Shown piece after piece: positions 35,404 to 42,736 of a stretch of 42,736 nt of DNA. The notes below the pieces were generated by a model, which saw only the letters and a list, made by a program, of their open reading frames with translations, was not told the DNA's origin and ran no database searches. A program made the translations under genes and the position numbers. How positions within the stretch are numbered: position 1 is the first letter of the stretch; each line of letters begins with the position of its first letter. Origin of the DNA: an uncultured Helicobacter sp. (GTDB lineage: Bacteria > Campylobacterota > Campylobacteria > Campylobacterales > Helicobacteraceae); contig CALUTE010000017.1 of assembly GCA_944323645.1 (NCBI GenBank), positions 1 to 42,736 of the forward strand, written 5' to 3'.

Positions 35404-36363
35404 ATGCAAAAACCTTCTTTATGCACAAATACCTTACTGCAGAATAAAAACTATGCCAAAACTCCATATCTTATAGCCATTGTAGCACCCACAGCAAGCG
35501 GCAAATCAGCCCTTGCCTTGCGGCTTGCCAAAGCCCTAGATGCAGAGATTTTTTCAATAGATTCTCTTAGTATTTATAACTACGTGGATATTGCCTCTGC
35601 CAAGCCCACCCCAAGCGAGCTAGATTCTGTCCGCCATTATGGAATCAATGTCCTAGAACCCAATGAGCACTGCAGTGCAGGTGTGTTTTGCGCACTGTTT
35701 CAAGAAGCTTTACAAATGTGTAAAAAACGCGTGTTGCTCCTTGTTGGTGGAAGTGGATTCTACTTAGATTGTATGCTGCAAGGGCTTTCGCCCATGCCAA
35801 CAATAGATTCTGTTACCCTAGAATCTATCAACCATAGCATAGCAACTTTGCCAAATGCGTACGCATTTTTAGAACATATCGATGAGCACAGCGCAAAAAA
35901 TATCGCACCACAAGATACTTACAGAATCCATAAACTACTACAAATCTATTTTGCAACAAACACAACCCCAAGCCTTTATTTTGCCACACACACAAAATCT
36001 CCTCTTATCACAGATATTGCGCTTTATTCTATTGCCATATCGCGCGAAGAGTTAAAAGATCGCATTAAAACTCGCACGAATGTGATGTTAGATTCTGGTT
36101 TGCTTAGTGAAGCGCGCTGGCTTTTGGGGCATTATGGTCGAGAAATTCAGCCATTTAAAGCGATTGGGCTAAAAGAAACGCTTGCATATTTTGATACAAT
36201 GTTAGATTCTAATGCTCTTGTTGATCGTATTATCACGCACACGTGCCAACTTGCCAAACGTCAAGCCACCTTTATTCGCTCGCGATTCCCAAATATCTGC
36301 ACTCTTAGGGCTACTACTCTGTATGAACAAATCCTTAGTGATGTTGAAAAAATCGCGCTATAA
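35404..36363 (+). CDS. miaA: tRNA dimethylallyltransferase MiaA
   Basis: The 319-aa enzyme adds an isopentenyl group to A37 of tRNAs reading U-starting codons. The P-loop is APTASGKSALALRLA near residue 30. Then come the catalytic-Asp segment FSIDSLSIYNYVDIASAKPT, LLVGGSGFYLDCMLQGL and KAIGLKETLAYF, and TCQLAKRQATFIRSRF at the C-terminus. Length matches the family (about 310 aa). ATG 35404 is four bases after the ftsW stop. A longer frame to 35353 would overlap ftsW. There is no clear ribosome site, so it is probably translationally coupled. Confidence 0.93.
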   Translation: MQKPSLCTNTLLQNKNYAKTPYLIAIVAPTASGKSALALRLAKALDAEIFSIDSLSIYNYVDIASAKPTPSELDSVRHYGINVLEPNEHCSAGVFCALFQEALQMCKKRVLLLVGGSGFYLDCMLQGLSPMPTIDSVTLESINHSIATLPNAYAFLEHIDEHSAKNIAPQDTYRIHKLLQIYFATNTTPSLYFATHTKSPLITDIALYSIAISREELKDRIKTRTNVMLDSGLLSEARWLLGHYGREIQPFKAIGLKETLAYFDTMLDSNALVDRIITHTCQLAKRQATFIRSRFPNICTLRATTLYEQILSDVEKIAL

Positions 36364-36364
36364 T
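36359..36364 (+). promoter_or_regulatory. -10 element for polA overlapping the miaA stop codon
   Basis: TATAAT at 36359-36364 includes the miaA TAA stop and lies 44 bases before the polA ATG. A small inverted repeat TGCAT/ATGCA (36382-36395) sits between it and the AAAGG ribosome site. No -35 box is evident. Confidence 0.5.
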
Positions 36365-36407
36365 ATGCCACCTTAAGATTCTGCATAATAATGCATAAAG
36401 GTTTTTT

Positions 36408-39125
36408 ATGCGACAACTTATCATTATAGATACCTTTGGGTTCTTTTTTCGTAGTTTTTACGCCCTACCACAGCTGCAAAACTCACAAGGCTTCCCTACA
36501 GGGCTTTTAATGGGATTTGCCAATCTTATTATGAAATTTTATAAAACCAATCCCACTGACTACATCATATTTGCGCTAGAAGGCGGAGGAACAAATAGGC
36601 GCAAAGAAATATACTCTCTCTATAAAGCCAATCGCCAAGAAACGCCGCAAGACTTGTTGCTTCAGCTTCCTATAGCTATAGAATGGATAGAAAAAATGGG
36701 CTTTGTTAATCTCTCTTGCGAAGGATATGAAGCTGATGATGTGATCGCCTCGCTTGCACATCTTGCCAAAGCACAGAATCTTGAGACAAAAATCATAAGT
36801 CACGACAAAGATCTCTATCAACTTATCGATGCCAACACATTTTTGTTTGACCCGATAAAAAACGTAGAGATTCGCGAACCAGAATGTATGAATAAATTTG
36901 GAGTTATGCCAAAAGATTTTATTGACTATCAAAGCCTTGTTGGCGATCCAAGCGACAATGTACCCGGAATCAAAGGTGTTGGGGCAAAAACTGCTTGCAA
37001 GCTCATTGAACATTTTGGCAGTCTTGATGCGATATATGCTAGAAGCGATGAATTAGATGGAGTAGTAAGCAAGCGCATAGCCCAACTCATTATAGAAAAT
37101 AAAGACAAAGCCTATTTAAGTCGTCAGCTTGTAACGCTTAAAACAGACATATTGGAACATTTTGATTTTCAAACAATCAAAATGCCAGCAGAAAATCCCC
37201 TAAACCTTATTCTTGATGATATGATGAAATATGAGTTTGTCAAAATCGTCCAACGCCTCAATAAAGAGCCAATGAACACCAAATATAAAGACTACACCAA
37301 ATATGGTACAAAAGGCTTAGGTGGGCAGAAAATAAACACGACACAAAGTGCATTTGCCTTCAAGGCACATACACTCTACACACTAAAAGAAGTCCAAGCA
37401 CTCATAAAGCCTCTCCCTAAGGATACAATAATAGCCTATGATTGCGAGACGACAAGCCTTAACACAAATGAAGCAAAGCTTGTTGGGTTTAGTTTTTGTA
37501 TTGATAGTTATAACGCATACTATGTGCCAGTGGGACACAATTATCTTGGAATCCAAGATCAGATGAGTATGCAAGATGCGTGTCAGGCAATACAAATGAT
37601 TTTCGCCCACCCTATCATAGGACACAACCTCAAGTACGATCTAAAAATTGCACAAACATTAGGGATTGCTCCTAAACGCGAGATTTATGATTCTATGATT
37701 CTTGCTTGGCTATATGATAGCGTCAGCAAAATAGGGCTTGATGAGCAAATGAAGAAGCGCTTTGGTTATGAGATGTTGTCTTTTAGCGAAGTGCTTGGTG
37801 ATCATCAGAATTTCTCACAAGTGCTCATAGAAACTGCCACACAATATGCCGCAGAAGATGCTGCTGCTAGTATGGCACTTTTTTATGATCTAAAAAATGA
37901 TTTAGAATCCAAGGGGCTGCAAGCAATTACAACACTTGCTAAACAGCTAGAATACCCTTTTATTTACGTGCTTATGGAAATGGAAAACAATGGCATTATG
38001 GTGGATGTGGAATATTTCAAAAGTCTATCAAAACGTTTTAGCAAGGAACTTTTTGCTATTGAACAAGAAATTTTTAAGCTTTGTGATAATGTCTTTAATA
38101 TTAATTCCCCAAAACAGCTTGGTATCGTATTGTTTGAGAATCTAGGGCTAAAAGCCCAGCGCCAAATAAAAGGCGGTTATAGTACTGATGAAAAAACCCT
38201 TCTAACGCTTTTAGACTCCCACCCTGTGATCCCAAAAATCCTAGAATACCGCGAGATATCTAAACTCAAAAACACCTATGTCGAACCCATTTTAAGACTT
38301 AATCTCAATGGTAGAATCCATAGCTCTTTTCTCCAGACAGGTACGGCGACAGGACGCCTTAGCTCAAAAAGTCCCAATATCCAAAATATCCCTGTACGCA
38401 CCGAACAAGGCAAAATGATCCGCGCTGGCTTTATCACAAGTAGCAAAGACAATATGCTGCTTTCTGTGGATTATTCCCAGATTGAATTGCGACTTTTGGC
38501 ACATTTTTCGCAAGATAGTGCCTTGCTTGAAGCTTTTGAACATCATCTTGATATTCATCTCCAAACAGCTAGGATTATTTTTGGATCTGCACAAGCAGAA
38601 CAAAAACGCAATGTGGCAAAAAGCATAAATTTTGGGCTCATCTATGGAATGGGCGCACAAAAACTCTCAAAAACGCTAAAAATCCCCCCTAAGGAAGCGC
38701 GCTCTTATATACAGAGTTATTTCAAATCCTTTCCAACGGTGAAAGATTTTCTAAAATCCAAAGAAGAAGAAATTCTCTCACTTGGCTACTCAGAGACATT
38801 GCTAGGGCATAGGCGATATTTTGATTTTTCTAATGCCACAGAGCTTATGAAAGCAAATTATCTACGCGAAGGAATCAATTCAATTTTTCAAGGAAGTGCG
38901 GCAGATCTTATGAAAATGGCAATGTTAAAAATCTATGAAACTTTTAAAAACACACCCGTAAAAATACTCCTTCAAGTCCATGATGAGCTGATTTTTGAGC
39001 TGCCACAAGAAGGCGCAAAAGAAAGAGCTCAAGAAATTGCACATATTATGAACACAATCTATGCGCTCAATGTTCCGCTAGAATCTAGCATAAGTCTTGG
39101 TACAAATTGGGCAGAGTTGAAATAG
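36408..39125 (+). CDS. polA: DNA polymerase I
   Basis: The 905-aa enzyme has all three domains. The 5' nuclease (1 to about 290) shows DTFGFFFRSFYALP, HDKDLYQLI and GDPSDNVPGIKGVGAKTA. The 3'-5' exonuclease (about 330-500) keeps Asp345 and Glu347 in YDCETTSL, Asp411 in GHNLKYD, and Tyr480/Asp484 in QYAAEDA. The polymerase (500-905) shows TGRLSSKSPNIQNIP, motif A DYSQIELRLLAHF, motif B KSINFGLIYGMG and motif C QVHDELIFELP. It fills gaps in repair and removes Okazaki primers. All proofreading acidic residues appear intact. ATG 36408 has AAAGG six bases upstream. It may be transcribed from 36359 or from the operon before it. Confidence 0.97.
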   Translation: MRQLIIIDTFGFFFRSFYALPQLQNSQGFPTGLLMGFANLIMKFYKTNPTDYIIFALEGGGTNRRKEIYSLYKANRQETPQDLLLQLPIAIEWIEKMGFVNLSCEGYEADDVIASLAHLAKAQNLETKIISHDKDLYQLIDANTFLFDPIKNVEIREPECMNKFGVMPKDFIDYQSLVGDPSDNVPGIKGVGAKTACKLIEHFGSLDAIYARSDELDGVVSKRIAQLIIENKDKAYLSRQLVTLKTDILEHFDFQTIKMPAENPLNLILDDMMKYEFVKIVQRLNKEPMNTKYKDYTKYGTKGLGGQKINTTQSAFAFKAHTLYTLKEVQALIKPLPKDTIIAYDCETTSLNTNEAKLVGFSFCIDSYNAYYVPVGHNYLGIQDQMSMQDACQAIQMIFAHPIIGHNLKYDLKIAQTLGIAPKREIYDSMILAWLYDSVSKIGLDEQMKKRFGYEMLSFSEVLGDHQNFSQVLIETATQYAAEDAAASMALFYDLKNDLESKGLQAITTLAKQLEYPFIYVLMEMENNGIMVDVEYFKSLSKRFSKELFAIEQEIFKLCDNVFNINSPKQLGIVLFENLGLKAQRQIKGGYSTDEKTLLTLLDSHPVIPKILEYREISKLKNTYVEPILRLNLNGRIHSSFLQTGTATGRLSSKSPNIQNIPVRTEQGKMIRAGFITSSKDNMLLSVDYSQIELRLLAHFSQDSALLEAFEHHLDIHLQTARIIFGSAQAEQKRNVAKSINFGLIYGMGAQKLSKTLKIPPKEARSYIQSYFKSFPTVKDFLKSKEEEILSLGYSETLLGHRRYFDFSNATELMKANYLREGINSIFQGSAADLMKMAMLKIYETFKNTPVKILLQVHDELIFELPQEGAKERAQEIAHIMNTIYALNVPLESSISLGTNWAELK

Positions 39126-39220
39126 ATTCTACACATACAAGTCTTGAATGGCAAGAGTTTAGTGTATATTGCGTAAAGTATCAGGATTTTGGTATAAGGT
39201 TACAATAATCAATCTTACTA

Positions 39221-39226
39221 TATAAT
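39221..39226 (+). promoter_or_regulatory. -10 element of feoB
   Basis: TATAAT lies 31 bases before the feoB ATG, preceded by an AT-rich tract containing GGTTACAAT (39198-39206). No convincing Fur-box palindrome is visible. Confidence 0.55.
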
Positions 39227-39256
39227 CTCGCAACAATATTACAATCTGGGATATAT

Positions 39257-41428
39257 ATGATTTCTACGACCACCAAACAACTCACTATAGCACTCATAGG
39301 ACAACCAAATGTCGGCAAAAGCCTCCTCATCAACGCCCTAAGCGGTAAACATCTAAAGGTAGGAAATTTTAGTGGCGTAACTGTGCAAAAAACACAAGCC
39401 ACCCTCACATACAATGACACACAAATCATCATTATCGATTTACCTGGAACATACTCGCTTAATGATTATTCACCCGAAGAAAAAATCTCTAAAGATTTTC
39501 TAGAATCTAGGCAGTATGATCTTATACTTAATGTGGTAGATTCTACCAATCTCGAACGCAATCTGGCACTTAGTGGGCAGATTATGGATCTTGGCGTAAA
39601 GATGGTTATTGCACTAAATATGATTGATGAAGCCTCAAAAGAAGGCATAGACATTAATGATAAATTGTTATGTGAGATTCTGGGTGTGCCTTGCGTGCCT
39701 ATTTCTGCGAGCAATGGATATAATCTCACAAAACTTCTTGATGTTATTCTTAATGTTGCTTCTAAGCCATTTTGTGCTTCTAAGCGTGTTTATAATGATG
39801 AGATAGAAAAACAAATTGCTCATATTGAACATTTCATCACTGCCAATTCATTTTATGAGCTTCAAACCTATCCAGATTCTAAAGTTCCCTTCTCACCGCG
39901 TCAGATCGCTATTTTACTACTTAAAATGGATAATGCACTTTATGCATATTTACACGACAAGCCAAGCTATTCACAAATCACACAATGTGTTAATACCGCT
40001 ATGGCAACACTCAAAATAGCTATGGACGAGGAGAATATACAGCACATCTTCAACCACGATGCCATAGCATATGGTCGAGGAGCAGCACAAGAAGTTACCA
40101 AATATCCCAAAACCACTCTACAAAAAACCAAAAAAATAGATGCTCTTTTATTGCATAGAATCTGGGGGATTCCGATCTTTCTTAGCTTTATGTTTGTACT
40201 TTTTGAACTCACCTTTTATGTGGGCGGGTTTTTCAAGGACTATATTGAAGAAGGATTTGCAAGTCTTGCTAAAATCCTGTATGAACATATTGTCTCTCCC
40301 GAACTGGCTTCTCTTTTATGTGATGGTATTATCGGTGGTGTTGGAACTATTCTTGCATTTTTGCCACTTATTATGGTGTTATATTTTGGAATTGCCATTT
40401 TGGAGGGGAGCGGCTATATGGCACGCGTTGCATTTTTACTTGATGGATTTTTTCATAAATTTGGACTCCATGGCAAAAGTTTTGTGCCTTTGGTGGCTGG
40501 GTTTGGCTGCTCTGTGCCAGCATATATGGCAACAAGAACACTCAAAAACCGCAATGAGCGATTAATCACGCTTTTTGTTATAGGGTTTATGAGTTGTAGC
40601 GCACGATTACCTATTTATGTGCTTTTTATTGGCGCATTTTTTGAGGAACAATACGCAGGTGCTGTGCTCTTTGGGATCTATCTTTTTGGTGCTATTGTCG
40701 CACTTTTTATGGCAAAATTTTTAAAACTCTCTATTTTTGGAGGTTATGAAGAGCCTTTTGTTATGGAAATGCCAAAATACCGAATGCCGAGCTGGAGAAG
40801 TGTTTGGTTTAGTATTTGGAGCAAAGCAGTGATGTTTCTAAAAAAAGCCGGTGGATTTATCTTTTTGGGCTCACTACTCATATGGTTTGCCTCACAATAT
40901 CCTAAAAACGAAGCTTTAGAGCAGCATTTTGAAGTCAAAAAACAGGAACTTTTAGCATCAAAATCAAATAATCAACAAGAAGAATTATGGTACTTAAACA
41001 ACGAGTATTCCGAAGCATTCTTGCGGCAGACATATTCAGGTAGAATTGGTGAAATTTTGGAACCTGTTTTTGCTCCTATGGATTTCGACTGGAGACTTTC
41101 TATCGCTATAGTGGCTGGATTTGCTGCGAAAGAAGTTGTAGTTTCAACACTTGGTATCCTCTATGCGCTTGGTGATGAAGTAGATGAGACATCTTATTCA
41201 TTGCAAAAAAGCTTGCGAGATAATGTTTCGTTTCCCACAGCGATTGCATTTATCGTATTTGTAATGTTCTATATTCCGTGTTTTGCGGCAACTATTACGT
41301 TTGGGCGCGAGGCTGGAGGAATAAAATTTGTACTCTATCTTTTTGCTTTTACCACCATTGTAGCATACCTCTTTTCATTACTAGGATATTATATCGCCTC
41401 GTTTGGTTATAGTTTTTTTCTTGGCTAA
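39257..41428 (+). CDS. feoB: Ferrous iron transporter FeoB
   Basis: The 723-aa inner-membrane protein imports Fe(II). The N-terminal GTPase has G1 GQPNVGKS (15-22), G3 DLPG (61-64), G4 NMID (121-124) and a G5-like SAS near 155. A helical guanine-dissociation-inhibitor region follows to about 270. The membrane part has Gate motifs: GYMARVAFLLDGFFHKFGLHGKSFVPLVAGFGCSVPA-like first half and FAAKEVVVSTLGILYALG second half. A soluble loop of about 60 residues interrupts the membrane part near 550-600. Length is above H. pylori FeoB (about 640 aa) but normal elsewhere. No feoA is adjacent. The Shine-Dalgarno is weak (GGGATA). A hairpin terminator follows. Confidence 0.96.
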   Translation: MISTTTKQLTIALIGQPNVGKSLLINALSGKHLKVGNFSGVTVQKTQATLTYNDTQIIIIDLPGTYSLNDYSPEEKISKDFLESRQYDLILNVVDSTNLERNLALSGQIMDLGVKMVIALNMIDEASKEGIDINDKLLCEILGVPCVPISASNGYNLTKLLDVILNVASKPFCASKRVYNDEIEKQIAHIEHFITANSFYELQTYPDSKVPFSPRQIAILLLKMDNALYAYLHDKPSYSQITQCVNTAMATLKIAMDEENIQHIFNHDAIAYGRGAAQEVTKYPKTTLQKTKKIDALLLHRIWGIPIFLSFMFVLFELTFYVGGFFKDYIEEGFASLAKILYEHIVSPELASLLCDGIIGGVGTILAFLPLIMVLYFGIAILEGSGYMARVAFLLDGFFHKFGLHGKSFVPLVAGFGCSVPAYMATRTLKNRNERLITLFVIGFMSCSARLPIYVLFIGAFFEEQYAGAVLFGIYLFGAIVALFMAKFLKLSIFGGYEEPFVMEMPKYRMPSWRSVWFSIWSKAVMFLKKAGGFIFLGSLLIWFASQYPKNEALEQHFEVKKQELLASKSNNQQEELWYLNNEYSEAFLRQTYSGRIGEILEPVFAPMDFDWRLSIAIVAGFAAKEVVVSTLGILYALGDEVDETSYSLQKSLRDNVSFPTAIAFIVFVMFYIPCFAATITFGREAGGIKFVLYLFAFTTIVAYLFSLLGYYIASFGYSFFLG

Positions 41429-41430
41429 CC

Positions 41431-41456
41431 AACTCTTAGGAGAGAGTTTTATTTTA
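41431..41456 (+). terminator. Intrinsic terminator after feoB
   Basis: AACTCT (41431-41436) pairs with AGAGTT (41443-41448) around a six-base loop, followed directly by a T-rich run (TTATTTTATT). It starts three bases after the feoB stop. Confidence 0.65.
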
Positions 41457-41507
41457 TTGCATTTGTTATGATAGTTGCCTTTTAATTTTGTTTGTCTGCC
41501 TATATTG

Positions 41508-41523
41508 GTTACAATCTTGTAAC
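41508..41523. promoter_or_regulatory. Perfect 7-2-7 palindrome, operator-like, upstream of the chemoreceptor gene
   Basis: GTTACAA (41508-41514) and TTGTAAC (41517-41523) are perfect inverted repeats around TC. The site lies about 37 bases upstream of the extended -10, a position where a regulator would act. The half-site resembles TetR/MarR-type operators in general style only. Confidence 0.5.
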
Positions 41524-41559
41524 TACAATCGTGTTATATTTATTTTATTATGATTTTTT

Positions 41560-41568
41560 TGTTAGAAT
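41560..41568 (+). promoter_or_regulatory. Extended -10 promoter of the chemoreceptor gene
   Basis: TGTTAGAAT (TG, one base, TAGAAT) lies 32 bases before the ATG at 41601. The upstream region is T-rich, as usual for sigma70-type promoters in this phylum. No FliA- or RpoN-type promoter is visible. Confidence 0.5.
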
Positions 41569-41600
41569 CTTTGTTTTAAATATTCCTAAAGGATTCCCAA

Positions 41601-42736
41601 ATGTCTTCACTCAAGCTTGGAACAAAAATCGTCTTAAGTATCGGCTCTATTGTTTTTATTTGTATGCTTGGGCTTTTAATGATTGTAGTATACAATGTTG
41701 ATAAAGAGCAAACACATATTTCAGAACGCCTTCTTTCAGCTGTTGCAGATGAATCTGTTGAAATTATCCGTAACGACATTAATAGCGCCTATATGACACT
41801 TGCTAGTATTCAAGCTTCATTAGAGGATATTGTTAGTAGTGGCAATACTAAAAGTCATCAAGATATGCTTGAATCACAGCTTAAAGCAATGATTGATGGC
41901 AATATTTCTGGGATGTATGCTTATATTTATATCAAAGATAGTAGCTACAAAAATGAAAACATAATCAATCCAAAAAATCGCCTTAGTAATGGCGAATTTA
42001 TGATACTTACTCACGATAAAAATCCAGATAAAGTAGGCGGTATTGAAATGCTTTCCGCTGATATGGCGATTTTGGAATTTGGCAGCGTAAAAAAAGCGCT
42101 AGCCACAGGGAAACCAAGTATTGGTGAGCCAAGATATGTTAATATTGCAAAACAAGGTGAGCGCCTTGGCTTTGCAATCAATGTACCGCTTAAAAGTAAG
42201 AGTGGTCAAATCATTGGATTAACTGGAGTATTTATAGACCTCAGTACTATATCAGGAGCCATACTTGATGATAAACTTTCAGCATTTCAAAACGATTATC
42301 GTATGGTACTTTCACAAGATGGAACTATAGCAATACACCCAGATAAGACAATGCTTGGTAATTCTTTCCAAGATAAAAGCACTCATACTTCTGCCAATGC
42401 TATTATCGAAGCTATTACCAAACAAGAAGGTGGTTTATTCGACTACACAACCTATAAGGGTATAAACACAATGGCAGAACTAAAAGTGTTTGAAGTTGGA
42501 ATCAATACAGGTATATTTTGGAGTATATTAGCTGTAGCACCCAAAGATTCTGTTTATGCCTCTCTTTATCGACTAGAAACTGTGGTTATTATCTCTATTT
42601 GTATCTCTCTATTGCTTATCGTATTGGCAATATTTTTATACATTAGAATCAATGTACTATCTCGCATTCACAACATCTCTGAACATCTTTTTGCATTTTT
42701 TGCTTGCCTACGTCATGAGACCGATCGTTGTCCAGC
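41601..42736 (+). CDS. Methyl-accepting chemotaxis protein with dCACHE-like sensor, 3' end cut by the window
   Basis: An open frame from ATG 41601 (AAAGGA seven bases upstream) runs to the window edge, 378 complete codons. TM1 is at about residues 8-30 (GTKIVLSIGSIVFICMLGLL). A periplasmic sensor spans about 32-320 and contains LAMIDGNISGMYAYIYIKD-like, GKPSIGEPRYVNIAK, VPLKSKSGQIIGLTGVFIDL and LSQDGTIAIHPDKTMLGNSF segments characteristic of double-Cache ligand-binding domains. TM2 is at about 326-349. The cytoplasmic start RINVLSRIHNISEHLFAFF then runs off. Such receptors signal to CheA. The methylation and signalling domains lie outside the window, so receptor identity rests on topology and Cache motifs. 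A sensor kinase is less likely. Confidence 0.82.
   Translation, partial: MSSLKLGTKIVLSIGSIVFICMLGLLMIVVYNVDKEQTHISERLLSAVADESVEIIRNDINSAYMTLASIQASLEDIVSSGNTKSHQDMLESQLKAMIDGNISGMYAYIYIKDSSYKNENIINPKNRLSNGEFMILTHDKNPDKVGGIEMLSADMAILEFGSVKKALATGKPSIGEPRYVNIAKQGERLGFAINVPLKSKSGQIIGLTGVFIDLSTISGAILDDKLSAFQNDYRMVLSQDGTIAIHPDKTMLGNSFQDKSTHTSANAIIEAITKQEGGLFDYTTYKGINTMAELKVFEVGINTGIFWSILAVAPKDSVYASLYRLETVVIISICISLLLIVLAIFLYIRINVLSRIHNISEHLFAFFACLRHETDRCP

Noticed and set aside
39142-39156. TCTTG/CAAGA hairpin after polA as a terminator
   Set aside because: Five weak pairs and only three T residues after it; insufficient for an intrinsic terminator call.
39180-39256. Fur box at the feoB promoter
   Set aside because: The region is AT-rich with scattered AATAAT-like strings, but no 7-1-7 or TAATAATnATTATTA-type palindrome is convincing.
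40140-40565. A 141-codon hydrophobic frame overlapping feoB
   Set aside because: It is a shifted-frame reading of FeoB membrane segments, whose hydrophobic composition carries over; no independent start signal.

Overview
The window is AT-rich (about 38% GC by impression), densely coding bacterial chromosome from a Campylobacterota member. It is most likely a Helicobacter, and more probably of the enterohepatic type than H. pylori. Several neighbourhoods match gene orders I remember from H. pylori (heptosyltransferase II next to hisS; serS, a TPR flagellar-motor protein, uvrD, flgA; secA followed by a LolC/E-type permease; truD next to htpX). The thiS-thiF-thiG-thiH-thiE/tenI block instead matches Campylobacter jejuni and is absent from H. 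pylori as I know it. I see no prophage, insertion sequence, CRISPR array, toxin-antitoxin or restriction locus.

Layout. 1-939: minus-strand tRNA-Lys and tRNA-Glu with a good sigma70-type promoter, and a CinA/PncC-like amidase. 1046-6955, plus: PPK2 polyphosphate kinase, a LysE-family exporter, SecA overlapping a lipoprotein-release permease, and a small RRM protein behind a structured leader. 7039-8776, minus: flavin reductase-like protein and WaaF. 8917-11494, plus: HisS and a CapA-like lipoprotein. 11560-12936, minus: a FadL/OmpP1 porin. 13166-14611, plus: GlnA. 14680-19127, minus: an operon of META-domain lipoprotein, cytochrome c, Alr, TruD and HtpX with overlapping cistrons. 19287-20726, plus: a TrkA-C (COG3400-like) protein. 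20728-25739, minus: a DASS anion transporter followed by the thiazole-forming thiamine genes. 25951-36363, plus: a compact run of serS, pflB, uvrD, flgA, two unknown membrane proteins, ftsW and miaA. 36408-42736, plus: polA, feoB and the 5' part of a chemoreceptor gene cut by the window edge. No gene-free stretch exceeds 300 bases.

The genes are mainly housekeeping: translation (hisS, serS, tRNAs, miaA, truD), secretion and envelope (secA, Lol permease, waaF, alr, ftsW, FadL porin, htpX), nitrogen and cofactor metabolism (glnA, thi), DNA maintenance (uvrD, polA), iron uptake (feoB) and motility/chemotaxis (pflB, flgA, chemoreceptor).

The most unusual signal is genome-scale. The self-complementary heptamer AGAWTCT (AGATTCT/AGAATCT, usually flanked as Y-AGAWTCT-R) occurs about 90 times by hand count, roughly ten times the expectation from base composition. 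It appears in coding DNA in several reading frames and repeatedly in short intergenic gaps. Other items worth checking are several inverted repeats at promoters and translation starts, an odd palindromic N-terminal extension on the DASS transporter, a ThiE homologue lacking the usual metal-binding residues, a GlnA lacking the adenylylation tyrosine, and a Pol I whose proofreading motifs look intact.
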